From Gammaproteobacteria bacterium (GTDB lineage Bacteria > Pseudomonadota > Gammaproteobacteria > Ga0077536), in contig JADLGE010000061.1 in NCBI GenBank assembly GCA_020849475.1, positions 1 through 60,772 on the forward strand: a stretch of DNA of 60,772 nt. The letters run 5' to 3'. This document shows, in pieces, positions 39,994 to 49,097 of this stretch. The notes under the pieces are model-generated. The model was not told the origin of the DNA. It saw only the letters and a list, made by a program, of their open reading frames with translations, and did not search any database. Position numbers and translations under genes: made by a program. How positions within the stretch are numbered: the stretch's first letter is position 1; each line of letters opens with the position of its first letter.

Positions 39994-41280
39994 ATGAAGG
40001 TCTTGATCATTGGTGGCGGCGGTCGCGAACACGCGCTGGCCTGGAAGTGTGCGCAGTCGTCGCGCGTGAGTGAAGTGCTGGTGGCGCCGGGCAATGCCGG
40101 CACCGCGCTCGAAGCCCGTGTGCGCAATGTCGATGTGGCGGCGGAAGACATCGCAGGTCTTCTCGCCCTCGCGCAACGCGAAGACATTGGCCTGACCATC
40201 GTCGGCCCGGAAGCGCCGCTCAGCATCGGTGTGGTTGATGCCTTCGAAGACGCCGGGCTCAAATGTTTCGGTCCACGCAAGGCAGGCGCGATTCTCGAAG
40301 CGTCCAAGGCCTACACCAAGGATTTTCTGAAACGCCATCGCATTCCAACCGCGGCCTACGAAGTCTTCACCGCGCTCGAGCCCGCGCTTGCCTATATCAA
40401 TGCTCACGCGCTGCCGGTGGTGGTCAAGGCCGACGGCCTTGCGGCCGGCAAGGGCGTGGTGGTGGCGCGCTCCCATGAAGAAGCGCGCGATGCGGCGCGC
40501 GCCATGTTGGAAGGCAATGCTTTCGGCGCTGCCGGCGCGCGCATCGTGGTCGAGGAGTTCCTGGCCGGCGAGGAAGCGAGCTTCATCGTCATGACCGATG
40601 GCAAAACCGCCGTGCCGTTTGCTTCATCGCAGGATCACAAGGCGCGTGACGACGGCGATCTCGGCCCCAACACCGGCGGCATGGGCGCCTACTCGCCGGC
40701 GCCGGTGGTCGACGAAGCGATGACGGCCTTGATCATGGACACCATCATCGCGCCGACGCTGGTCGGCATGCGCGTCGACGGTCGCCCTTACCAGGGCTTT
40801 CTCTATGCCGGCGTCATGATCGACCACACCGGCAAACCGCGCGTACTCGAATTCAACTGCCGCATGGGCGACCCGGAAACGCAGCCCATCATGATGCGTT
40901 TGCAGACCGACATCGTTGGCGCCTGTCTTGATCTGCTCGAAGGGCGCGGCGCCGACCTTGCGCTGGAATTTGATACCCGTGCAACGGTTGGCGTGGTGCT
41001 GGCCGCCGGCGGTTATCCGAATGACTACGCCAAGGGCGCCGTGATTCACGGCCTCGATGCCAATGACCACGACACCAAGGTGTTCCACGCCGGCACCAGG
41101 ACCGTCGGTGATACCTGCGTGACCAACGGCGGCCGCGTGTTGTGCGTGGTGGGCCTGGGCAATCGCGTCAGCGACGCGCAGGCGGCGGCTTATCGACGTG
41201 TCGACAGGATCAGTTGGGACGGCATGTTCTGCCGACGCGATATCGGTTACCGCGCGGTGGCGCGGGAGCAGGCTAGCTGA
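39994..41280 (+). CDS. purD: Phosphoribosylamine-glycine ligase (GARS)
   Basis: Second step of purine synthesis, joining glycine to phosphoribosylamine with ATP. The 428-residue ATP-grasp protein starts [20 protein letters not shown]. It has [18 protein letters not shown], the ATP-grasp [34 protein letters not shown] and [11 protein letters not shown]. Downstream of purH in the usual order. The gap after it carries the hybrid palindrome described separately. Confidence 0.97.
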   Translation: MKVLIIGGGGREHALAWKCAQSSRVSEVLVAPGNAGTALEARVRNVDVAAEDIAGLLALAQREDIGLTIVGPEAPLSIGVVDAFEDAGLKCFGPRKAGAILEASKAYTKDFLKRHRIPTAAYEVFTALEPALAYINAHALPVVVKADGLAAGKGVVVARSHEEARDAARAMLEGNAFGAAGARIVVEEFLAGEEASFIVMTDGKTAVPFASSQDHKARDDGDLGPNTGGMGAYSPAPVVDEAMTALIMDTIIAPTLVGMRVDGRPYQGFLYAGVMIDHTGKPRVLEFNCRMGDPETQPIMMRLQTDIVGACLDLLEGRGADLALEFDTRATVGVVLAAGGYPNDYAKGAVIHGLDANDHDTKVFHAGTRTVGDTCVTNGGRVLCVVGLGNRVSDAQAAAYRRVDRISWDGMFCRRDIGYRAVAREQAS

Positions 41281-41304
41281 ACTGCGTCATTCACCAAGAT
41301 GAGT

Positions 41305-41348
41305 GTCAGACTGAAGTCTGACATTCGAATGTGTGAATTCATTCGCAC
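41305..41348. repeat. Hybrid element: type-A palindrome joined to type-B palindrome
   Basis: In the 68-bp convergent gap between purD and the thioredoxin gene, a type-A palindrome GTCAGACTGAAGTCTGAC (41305-41322) is followed by ATTCGAAT and then a type-B palindrome GTGTGAATTCATTCGCAC (41331-41348), which touches the stop codon of the minus-strand gene. It looks like one A arm and one B arm of the paired elements at 28.8 and 46.2 kb joined together. Confidence 0.8.
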
Positions 41349-41672
41349 CTACAAGGACGTGACGCGCGCCAATCCTTCCGCAATCGCCGCCGCGTCCTGC
41401 GGTCGCACCACGCGCGCCACTTCCACGCCGTCGCGCAGAAAGATCAAGGTTGGCCACAGCTTGACGGTGAAGGATCGCCCCAGCCGGCGCCCGCGCGCAT
41501 CGGCAATCTTGAGGTGACGCAAGGGCGCGTGTGCCTGCAGTGCTTCGGCCAGCAAGGCTTGGGCGCGCATGCAATGGCCGCAGAACGGGCTGCCGAACTC
41601 CAGCAGGGTCGCGCCCGGCAGGGCGTCGACTTCGGCACGCGTCGGTTCGATGGCGGCGTAGTCTTCGGTCAT
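41349..41672 (-). CDS. Thioredoxin-family protein (CGHC active site)
   Basis: A 107-residue thioredoxin-fold protein without a signal peptide. The redox motif is FGSPFCGHCMRAQALL (C31 and C34) and the cis-proline loop is FTVKLWPTLIFLRDG. The CGHC pair resembles PDI more than the CGPC of housekeeping thioredoxin. It starts 7 bp after the alpha/beta hydrolase gene on the same strand and may be co-transcribed. Its partner is unknown. Confidence 0.85.
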   Translation of the reverse strand: MTEDYAAIEPTRAEVDALPGATLLEFGSPFCGHCMRAQALLAEALQAHAPLRHLKIADARGRRLGRSFTVKLWPTLIFLRDGVEVARVVRPQDAAAIAEGLARVTSL

Positions 41673-41679
41673 GACCGCC

Positions 41680-42543
41680 TCAGCGCTTCGAGGGCGCGAA
41701 GAACTTCAGCGCCGTGTCTATCACGAACCGCGGTTGCTCCTCGGGAATGAAGTGCCCGCATTCCGGCACCTCGCCGCCTTCGAGCTCGGTCGCGACAGGC
41801 GCCCAGAACGGCCGCACGTCGCCTAAGAAACTCGCACCACCGTAAGCCGCTACAGGTATCGTCAATTTGTCCGTGGCGTTGGCGAGATTGACGGCATCTT
41901 CACGCAGCCCCGTGGCATACCACTGAAAGCCGGCGCGTATGGAACCCGGAATGGAATTGACGCGCACGTACTCGGCAATTTCTTCCTCGCTGAACACCGC
42001 CGGGCTGTAGTTGAAGTCGAGCGTGGTCAGAAAGCGGCGCAGGTAGGCATCGACATTCTGGCTGACCAGCATGGTCGCCCAGTCGGGATTGCCGCCATGG
42101 AAGAACACGTGGTTGATCTTGAGCGCGAGTTCCAGCGGGAACGCGTCGCCGGCCTTGATGAGGCCGGGAATCATGTCGAGGATGAGCATGCGCTCGACCA
42201 GCGCGCGGTTGTCGTAAGCGAAATAGAACGCCACCGAGCCGCCCCAGTCGTGGCCGACCACGCCGACCTTGTCGTAGCCGAGCTGCGTCACGAGTTCACG
42301 CACGTCACTGGCGAGCGTGCGCTTGTCATAGCCGCTCATGGGCTTTTCGGAATCGCCGAGACCACGCAGGTCCGGTGCGATCACCGTGTAGTGCTCGGCC
42401 AGCGCCGGAATCACCTTGCGCCATTCGTACCAGCTCTGTGGCCAGCCGTGCAGCAGCACCAGTGGATAGCCGCTGCCGGCTGTCACGTAATGCATGCGAA
42501 AACCGTGGATGTGACGTTGATGATGTTGCCAGGGCTCGTTCAC
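41680..42543 (-). CDS. Alpha/beta hydrolase, epoxide hydrolase / haloalkane dehalogenase type
   Basis: A 287-residue alpha/beta hydrolase from a GTG start. It has the oxyanion motif LLHGWPQSWYEW (about 30-41), PDLRGLGDSEKP, the nucleophile elbow VVGHDWGG with aspartate D99, and a catalytic histidine in ECGHFIPEE. An aspartate nucleophile points to epoxide hydrolases or dehalogenases rather than esterases such as BioH. It is 10 bp downstream of the cupin gene and lies with the 6-oxocamphor-hydrolase-like gene. Substrate unknown. Confidence 0.85.
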   Translation of the reverse strand: MNEPWQHHQRHIHGFRMHYVTAGSGYPLVLLHGWPQSWYEWRKVIPALAEHYTVIAPDLRGLGDSEKPMSGYDKRTLASDVRELVTQLGYDKVGVVGHDWGGSVAFYFAYDNRALVERMLILDMIPGLIKAGDAFPLELALKINHVFFHGGNPDWATMLVSQNVDAYLRRFLTTLDFNYSPAVFSEEEIAEYVRVNSIPGSIRAGFQWYATGLREDAVNLANATDKLTIPVAAYGGASFLGDVRPFWAPVATELEGGEVPECGHFIPEEQPRFVIDTALKFFAPSKR

Positions 42544-42553
42544 TGATGGTTCC

Positions 42554-42985
42554 TCAGGGGTGCGTTGCGGCGGTTTCGGGCACCAGCACCGGTGCGTCCT
42601 TGTCCTTGACGAACATCACCAGGAAGCGCGCCTTGTCGGTCTTGCTGGCGTTGCGCGAGACCATGTGTTTGTCGCTTGGTTGTTCGTAATAGGTGTCGCC
42701 CGCCTTCAGGACTTTGAGCTCGCCGCCCGCCACCTGCATTTCAATCGCGCCTTCCAGCACGTAAACGAAAGTATCGGCGGGATGGCTGTGGGGCGGCGTA
42801 TCGGCACCGGGCGCGTATTCCACCGTCACCATGCTGGCAACGGCCGCCGTGCGCGCCGCCAGCGGCTTTTCCATGAGGGGCGTGATGATGGTCGAGGTGT
42901 CGGCGGCGGTGTCGGCCAGCACGCCGTGGGCGAACAGCGCGCCCAGCATGCCGACGCTAGGCATCAGCTTCAAACACTTGCTCAT
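42554..42985 (-). CDS. Secreted cupin-domain protein
   Basis: A 143-residue protein starting MSKCLKLMPSVGMLGALFAHGVLADTAAD, with a clear signal peptide cut near A24, so probably periplasmic. The ATG at 42985 has GGGGAGA upstream, better than longer in-frame starts. A single cupin barrel follows with the metal-binding set HSHPADTFVYVLEGAIEMQV and a later histidine in SDKHMVSRN. Function unknown; its place between two hydrolase genes suggests work with them. Confidence 0.82.
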   Translation of the reverse strand: MSKCLKLMPSVGMLGALFAHGVLADTAADTSTIITPLMEKPLAARTAAVASMVTVEYAPGADTPPHSHPADTFVYVLEGAIEMQVAGGELKVLKAGDTYYEQPSDKHMVSRNASKTDKARFLVMFVKDKDAPVLVPETAATHP

Positions 42986-43064
42986 GACAATTCTCCCCGT
43001 GACGGAACGCAGCATGATGGTGTCGACGTCGCGCCGTCGGCAATGAGCGGCGCGGTCATCATGC

Positions 43065-43844
43065 TCACAGTTTTTCCTTGGCAAATTCCGTCGGCCAGTA
43101 ATCACAGGCCGCGAGGCCTTCGAGCGCGAGACCATAGGGCAGCTGTTCCAGCATCGCGCGCTTGACCTGCATGAGCATCGCTTCGCGCGTCAAACGCGTG
43201 GTGACGGCCGGCCGTTGACGAATCTTGCGCGCCAGCTCCCAGGCGCGTGGCAGCAGCCTGGCCTGTGGCATCACTTCATTGACGACGCCAAGCTCCTGCG
43301 CCTCGCGCGCCGACAGTTCCTGGCCGGTCATCAAGAAATAGCGGCCACGGTTCAAGCCCAGCAGCATGGGCCACACCACGTGCACACCGTCGCCGGGCAC
43401 GAGGCCGCTCGGGTAATGGGGCGCGTCTTGAAACGTCGCGTGATCGGCGGCCAGCACCACGTCGCACAGCAGCGCCAGTTCGGCGTGCACGGTGGCCGGG
43501 CCATTCACGGCCGCGATCATCGGCGCCTGGATTTCCAGCAGGTTCATGAGCAGGCGCTTGGCATCGGGCAACACGTGGCTGGCCCACACTTCGGCCGTCA
43601 CGCCACCACCGCCCAGATCCTCGCGATGGATGAAGGTGTCGCCGCTGCCGGTGAAGATGATGACCTTGTTGTCGGGGTCGCTGGCGATATCGGCAAACGC
43701 GTAACCGAGTTCCTGATGCGGCGCGAAACCCCATTCGAGATCGCTGCCACCGGTATGCATGGTCAGCTGCAGAATGCCGTCCTCGCGTTCGAACTTCAGG
43801 TAGTCGTACTTGCGTGAATATTCGGCTAGCGTCGGCACTTGCAT
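43065..43844 (-). CDS. Crotonase-fold hydrolase resembling 6-oxocamphor hydrolase (beta-diketone hydrolase)
   Basis: A 259-residue crotonase-superfamily protein from the ATG at 43844, which has GGGGAGA upstream. The tract FQDAPHYPSGLVPGDGVHVV and the following LGLNRGRYFLMTGQEL resemble what I recall of 6-oxocamphor hydrolase (OCH) of Rhodococcus, which opens a cyclic 1,3-diketone by retro-Claisen cleavage. The residues I recall as the OCH active site (H45, H122, H145, D154, E244) correspond here to H43, H120, H143, D152 and E242, all offset by two. The acidic pair of true enoyl-CoA hydratases is not in place. Substrate unknown; automatic annotation would probably say enoyl-CoA hydratase. Confidence 0.82.
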   Translation of the reverse strand: MQVPTLAEYSRKYDYLKFEREDGILQLTMHTGGSDLEWGFAPHQELGYAFADIASDPDNKVIIFTGSGDTFIHREDLGGGGVTAEVWASHVLPDAKRLLMNLLEIQAPMIAAVNGPATVHAELALLCDVVLAADHATFQDAPHYPSGLVPGDGVHVVWPMLLGLNRGRYFLMTGQELSAREAQELGVVNEVMPQARLLPRAWELARKIRQRPAVTTRLTREAMLMQVKRAMLEQLPYGLALEGLAACDYWPTEFAKEKL

Positions 43845-43926
43845 GGCGCATCTCCCCACGGTGGTTGGAAGCGCCAAGCCTGCGCCACAGCTTGAGCGCA
43901 GGGAAGTCTACGAATAGGGGGGAGGG

Positions 43927-44580
43927 CTAAGCCGCCGTTGGATTCCAGGACAAGAAGTTCTCCAGCAACTTCAAGCCGGCATGCGCGCTCTTCTCGGGAT
44001 GGAACTGCGTGGCGATCACATAGCCACTGGCCAAGGCCGCGGTGAACGGCTGAATGTAATCGGTATAGCCGAGCGTCAGCGCCGGGTCTTGCGGCACCAC
44101 ATAGTAGCTGTGCACGAAATAGAAGCGCGTGTCGCTGGCAATGCCGTGGGTGACGGGATGAGCGCGCGTCCACTTCACCTGGTTCCAGCCCATGTGCGGA
44201 ATCTTGCGCGGGCTGCCATCGGCGGCGGGCGGCGGGTTGTCAGGGAAGCGTCGCACTTCGCCGGGAAAAAGATTGAGACAATCGGTGCCACCGTCTTCGG
44301 CGCTGTGGGTGACCAGCGACTGCAACCCCAGGCAGATGCCGAAGAACGGCCGCGTGCGTGCGCATTCGCGGATCACATCGACCAAACCGTGATCGACGAG
44401 GCGCGTCATGCAGTCGCCTATCGCGCCCTGGCCGGGGAATACCACGCGGTCGGCATTGGCGACGGTGGCGGCGTCTTCGGCCACCACCACCTGGTGGCGA
44501 TCGCCGGCGACGGTCTCCAGCGCCTTCACCACCGAGCGCAGATTGCTACTACCGTAATCGATGACGGCGACGGTCGACAT
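43927..44580 (-). CDS. hisH: Imidazole glycerol phosphate synthase, glutaminase subunit
   Basis: Releases ammonia from glutamine for HisF in histidine synthesis. The 217-residue class I amidotransferase has VAVIDYGSSNLRSV at the start, the oxyanion and nucleophile segment FFGICLGLQSLV with the catalytic cysteine, and the His-Glu pair in ATQFHPEKSAHAG. It is 24 bp downstream of hisB. hisA and hisF, which normally follow, are not in the window. Confidence 0.95.
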   Translation of the reverse strand: MSTVAVIDYGSSNLRSVVKALETVAGDRHQVVVAEDAATVANADRVVFPGQGAIGDCMTRLVDHGLVDVIRECARTRPFFGICLGLQSLVTHSAEDGGTDCLNLFPGEVRRFPDNPPPAADGSPRKIPHMGWNQVKWTRAHPVTHGIASDTRFYFVHSYYVVPQDPALTLGYTDYIQPFTAALASGYVIATQFHPEKSAHAGLKLLENFLSWNPTAA

Positions 44581-44604
44581 GAAACTGGCCCGCGGCTTGG
44601 GTCT

Positions 44605-45198
44605 TTAAAGTGCGCCCTTGGTCGACGGCAGTGCGTCGCCCATGCGTGCGTCGGCTTCGACAGCCATGCGCAGCGCCCGGCCAAAGGCCTTGAACACGGT
44701 TTCGATGATATGGTGCGCGTTGCGTCCACGCAGGCCGTCGACGTGCAGGGTGCACATGGCGTGGTTGACGAAACCCTGAAAGAATTCGTGGAACAGGTCG
44801 ACGTCGAAATTGCCGACCTGGGCGCGCGGAAAGTCGACATGGAATTCGAGACCGGGACGCCCCGAGAGATCGATGACGACCCGCGACAGCGCTTCGTCGA
44901 GCGGCACATAGGCATGGCCGTAACGGCGAATGGCGCGCTTGTCGCCGAGCGCCTTCTGCACCGCCATGCCGAGCGTGATGCCGATGTCCTCGACGGTGTG
45001 ATGGGCGTCAATGACGAGATCGCCATTGGCCTTGATGTCGAGATCGATGAGGCCGTGCCGCACGACCTGGTCGAGCATGTGATCCAGAAACGGAATGCCG
45101 GTGGCCAGCGCCGCATGGCCCGTGCCATCGAGGTTGACGCTGACGGTGACCTGCGTTTCCTTGGTGTCACGCGAGATGCGGGCGGTGCGAGCGGTCAT
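44605..45198 (-). CDS. hisB: Imidazoleglycerol-phosphate dehydratase
   Basis: Manganese enzyme for the sixth step of histidine synthesis. The 197-residue monofunctional form lacks the histidinol-phosphatase domain of E. coli HisB. Motifs: [17 protein letters not shown], the metal site [19 protein letters not shown] and the second metal site [20 protein letters not shown]. Divergent from hemF over about 89 bp, where I see no clear promoter. Confidence 0.96.
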   Translation of the reverse strand: MTARTARISRDTKETQVTVSVNLDGTGHAALATGIPFLDHMLDQVVRHGLIDLDIKANGDLVIDAHHTVEDIGITLGMAVQKALGDKRAIRRYGHAYVPLDEALSRVVIDLSGRPGLEFHVDFPRAQVGNFDVDLFHEFFQGFVNHAMCTLHVDGLRGRNAHHIIETVFKAFGRALRMAVEADARMGDALPSTKGAL

Positions 45199-45215
45199 CG
45201 GTAAAGCTTCGATAG

Positions 45216-46220
<1,005 letters not shown>

Positions 46221-46229
46221 CGCCGTAGC

Positions 46230-46302
46230 TGCGAATTCATTCGCACATTCGTGCCTGTCGTTGACGCGAGGGCTCGCCATTGAATGTGCGAATGAATTCG
46301 CA
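46230..46302. repeat. Inverted pair of type-B palindromes in a convergent gap
   Basis: Two copies of TGCGAATTCATTCGCA lie in opposite orientation, extended to perfect 21-bp arms (46230-46250 and 46282-46302) with a 31-nt loop. They fill the gap between hemF and the Rieske oxygenase gene. The architecture is the same as the type-A pair at 28830-28899 but with a different core; both families share the edge sequence ACATTC. Confidence 0.8.
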
Positions 46303-46325
46303 CCTGCAACGCATGCGAGCCATCC

Positions 46326-47402
46326 TCACCCCATCGCCACGCCGTTGTCCGCCAGCACTTTCCGCAAATTACGGATGGCGGGAAAGATCTCCTGGTTCCG
46401 GTCCTCGCCCTGCGCGTCGAACGCGGCTTGTTCCAGCTCACAGATCACGCGGTCCTCGGCGAAGATGCCGTTGGTGAACCACACGATGAAGGGCCAGAAG
46501 ATGTCGAGCAGCACTTTCATGCCGGGCCGCCGGATCATCATGAGCCCGAAGGTGTGGTTGCTGCGCTGATCCTTGTCGAGCGGGATGTAGACATTCCATA
46601 GATCGAGCGCCGGGTGTTCGCTGCCGGCGGTCCAGAACTTCAAGGTCTGGTAGGGATACTCGGTGCGGATGGTCATGAGGTCGCGCTCTTCCGGGCGACT
46701 CTCGGGGCGCGTGCCGAGCATGAATTTTTCACCCAGCGGCTGGCGTCCGCTGGCGCGATGGAAGGTGTAATCGGTCTCCACCCAGTTCGGTCCCTGGCGC
46801 GTGCCGAGAAACACCGTCTTGATGCCGCCCATCAGACGCCGGTGCAGGAACTGGTGGTTCATGTCCATGAGGTTTTCATGCATGAACGAGTAATGGCAGC
46901 CTACCTCTCGATCGAGGTAGCGGGTCTTGTAGGCCGGGTCGCTGGCCGAGGCGATGGCGGGAAACGCCGTGCTGGCGGCGCGCGTCGCATCGCCTGGAAA
47001 GACGAACAACAGGCCATAGGCTTCGCGCACCGGGTAATGACGCACGTTGTTCGGCTTCATGCTGCAGCGATCGAGATAGGGCACGCTCACGCAGCGGCCT
47101 TCGGCGTTGTATTCCCAGCCGTGGTAGCCGCAGCGGATGGCATTGTCGGCCACCACGCCGACGTGCAGCGGCACTTGGCGATGGGCGCAGCGATCTTCAA
47201 GCGCGAGTAACTGGCCGCTGCGGGTGCGGGCAAGCACGATGGGTTCGCCGGCGAAGCGCACCGCCAGCATCTTGCCGGCCTTCAAATCGCGCGAGCGCGC
47301 CAAGGGATACCAGAAATTCGGATCGATGGCGGTCTTGCGCAGGTCGCCGCTGTATTCATCGGCCGCGGGTGCCGGCACACGTGCCGTGTTTTCGAGGGAC
47401 AT
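46326..47402 (-). CDS. Rieske non-heme iron oxygenase, alpha subunit type
   Basis: A 358-residue ring-hydroxylating-type oxygenase. The Rieske 2Fe-2S ligands are C72, H74, C91 and H94 (CAHRQVPLH, CGYHGW). The mononuclear iron site is in HENLMDMNHQFLH, with H183 and H187. The start MSLENTARVPAP at 47402 was taken; an open leader of 51 codons upstream looks non-coding. No ferredoxin or reductase partner is adjacent, although a flavodoxin-like gene lies upstream. Substrate unknown; demethylases and steroid or aromatic hydroxylases belong to the same family. Confidence 0.88.
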   Translation of the reverse strand: MSLENTARVPAPAADEYSGDLRKTAIDPNFWYPLARSRDLKAGKMLAVRFAGEPIVLARTRSGQLLALEDRCAHRQVPLHVGVVADNAIRCGYHGWEYNAEGRCVSVPYLDRCSMKPNNVRHYPVREAYGLLFVFPGDATRAASTAFPAIASASDPAYKTRYLDREVGCHYSFMHENLMDMNHQFLHRRLMGGIKTVFLGTRQGPNWVETDYTFHRASGRQPLGEKFMLGTRPESRPEERDLMTIRTEYPYQTLKFWTAGSEHPALDLWNVYIPLDKDQRSNHTFGLMMIRRPGMKVLLDIFWPFIVWFTNGIFAEDRVICELEQAAFDAQGEDRNQEIFPAIRNLRKVLADNGVAMG

Positions 47403-47472
47403 GGAATGCGCTCTCGCTGCCTGATGATGGCGCCATTCTACGGCCAAGGGCGCGCGCCGCGCGTCAAGGCCT

Positions 47473-47946
47473 TCAGAACAAACCGGCTTCGAGGCCCGCG
47501 GCGATGGCCATGCCCAACTCGCGGCATGCGGCCAGCCCCGCAGCGTTGACCTCACCGCTCACGATCACCGGCGCCTGCACTTCGCGCCAGCGCAGGCCGG
47601 TGACGATGCGACGCACGCTGGTCAGCGCCCCACTGCCGTCGTTGCCGGCCTTGATGACGAGTGCATAAGGCAGGCCCTGGGTGTGATCGAGACAGGGGTA
47701 ATAGATGCGGTCGAAGAAATATTTCAAGGCGCCCGACATGTAGCCGAAGTTCTCCGGCGTGCCGAGGATCACGGCGTCGGCCCAGCGCAGATCTTCGGCA
47801 TCCGCCGACAACGGCGAGGCGACCCTGAGTTCGACGCCGCTGATCGCTTCATCGCGCGCACCGTCCAACACCGCCTGGGCGAGCGCGGCGGTGCTGCCGG
47901 TCTGGGAATGATGGACGAGCAATAGATGCTTCATGGCGGGGCTCAT
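47473..47946 (-). CDS. Flavodoxin / NAD(P)H-dependent FMN oxidoreductase family protein
   Basis: A 157-residue flavodoxin-like protein. KHLLLVHHSQTGSTAALAQAVLDGA holds the FMN phosphate loop (SQTGST), and VILGTPENFGYMSGALKYFFDRIYYP holds the isoalloxazine-contact region. An internal ATG (47934) gives a slightly shorter form; the first is preceded by CAGG. It starts upstream of the Rieske gene on the same strand (70-bp gap) and could pass electrons to it or make reduced FMN for the luciferase-like enzymes; this is inference. Confidence 0.8.
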   Translation of the reverse strand: MSPAMKHLLLVHHSQTGSTAALAQAVLDGARDEAISGVELRVASPLSADAEDLRWADAVILGTPENFGYMSGALKYFFDRIYYPCLDHTQGLPYALVIKAGNDGSGALTSVRRIVTGLRWREVQAPVIVSGEVNAAGLAACRELGMAIAAGLEAGLF

Positions 47947-48053
47947 GTGCCTGATACGATGGCGTCATGGAATCGGTTCGCAGCCATGCCGGGACTATGG
48001 CGCGTTGCACGGGGCTTGTCGAAGTCGCGCCCTGCCATCGATAAGGAACGGTG

Positions 48054-48962
48054 ATGATCAAGGCACAGAAAATTCGTTTCGCGGTCACGCCGCCGGCCTC
48101 GGCGCTCACCGAGGCGGCATTCGAGCCCTACCTCGAACGCTGCGAGGCCCTCGGCTTCGACACTCTGTGGCTGTCAGACATTCCGCTCGGTACGCAGGGT
48201 GATCCCTTGCTGCATCTGACCTATGCCGCGGCGCGCACGCGACGCCTGAAACTCGGCGCCAATATCGTGCCTCTCGGTCGCAATCCGCTGTGGCTGGCCA
48301 AGCAGCTCGCGCAGCTCGACCGGCTGTCCAACGGCCGTCTGCTGCTGTCCTTCGTACCCGGCCTCGGCACGGCGCCGGAACGCTTGGCCTTGGGCCATGG
48401 CCAGGGCGACCGCGGCGCCGAACTCGAGCGCATCCTCACCATGCTGCGCCGCTGGTGGGCCGGCGAGGCCGTCACCGGCGACTGCCTCGGCGCGCACTTC
48501 GAGGCGCTCAGGCTCGAACCGCGACCGCTGCAGCAGCCTTTGGAAGTGTGGCTGGGCGGCAAGGGTCCGCTGGCGCTGGAACGCGTGGCGCGCGCCGCCG
48601 ATGGCTGGCTGACTTCGGTGGTGAAGCCCGAGGAGGCGCGGCTCGCGCGCGAGACCATCGAACGACGCACCGCCGAACTCGGCCGCCATATCGACCCCGA
48701 GCATTTCGGCATCAGCGTTCCGGTGGCGCGCAGCGCACCGCCCGAGGCCGCAGTCGGCGCGTTGCGTGCGCGGCGCGAAGACCACGATCTGACCGACATC
48801 GTGGCGGTCGGCACGGCTAAGCTGCGCGCCCTCATCGCCGCCCATCTCGACGCGGGCCTCTCCAAGTTCGTGCTGCGTCCCTCGACCGCGCTCGACCCGT
48901 CGGTCGACTGGCGCGACGATCTCGAATGGATGGCCGATGCGGTTCTCGACCTGCAACGTTGA
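48054..48962 (+). CDS. LLM-class (luciferase-like) flavin-dependent oxidoreductase
   Basis: A 302-residue TIM-barrel flavoenzyme of the bacterial luciferase superfamily. Typical tracts: RCEALGFDTLWLSDIPLGTQGDP, RTRRLKLGANIVPLGRNPLWLAKQLAQLDRLSNGRLLLSF, and EVWLGGKGPLALERVARAADGWL. AAGGA six bases before the ATG at 48054 fixes the start. Such proteins use FMN or F420; the cofactor and substrate cannot be told here. Divergent from the flavodoxin-like gene. Confidence 0.85.
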   Translation: MIKAQKIRFAVTPPASALTEAAFEPYLERCEALGFDTLWLSDIPLGTQGDPLLHLTYAAARTRRLKLGANIVPLGRNPLWLAKQLAQLDRLSNGRLLLSFVPGLGTAPERLALGHGQGDRGAELERILTMLRRWWAGEAVTGDCLGAHFEALRLEPRPLQQPLEVWLGGKGPLALERVARAADGWLTSVVKPEEARLARETIERRTAELGRHIDPEHFGISVPVARSAPPEAAVGALRARREDHDLTDIVAVGTAKLRALIAAHLDAGLSKFVLRPSTALDPSVDWRDDLEWMADAVLDLQR

Positions 48963-49097
48963 GTCAGGTCATGGTCGTAGCTTACGGAAATCGTAAAGAA
49001 TCATGTTTTGCAGTACGGTTCACGGAGATTTAATTTTGCATCGCCACAATTGCCCGCCATGACAGAACAACCACTCGCTCAAGGAGACGATCCCGCC

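Noticed and set aside
41680..42543. Alpha/beta hydrolase as a replacement BioH
   Set aside because: BioH has a serine nucleophile (G-x-S-x-G); this protein has aspartate in GHDWGG, as in epoxide hydrolases and dehalogenases.
43065..43844. Annotation of this gene as enoyl-CoA hydratase
   Set aside because: The crotonase fold is right, but the acidic catalytic pair of hydratases is replaced by the His/Asp/Glu set of diketone hydrolases.
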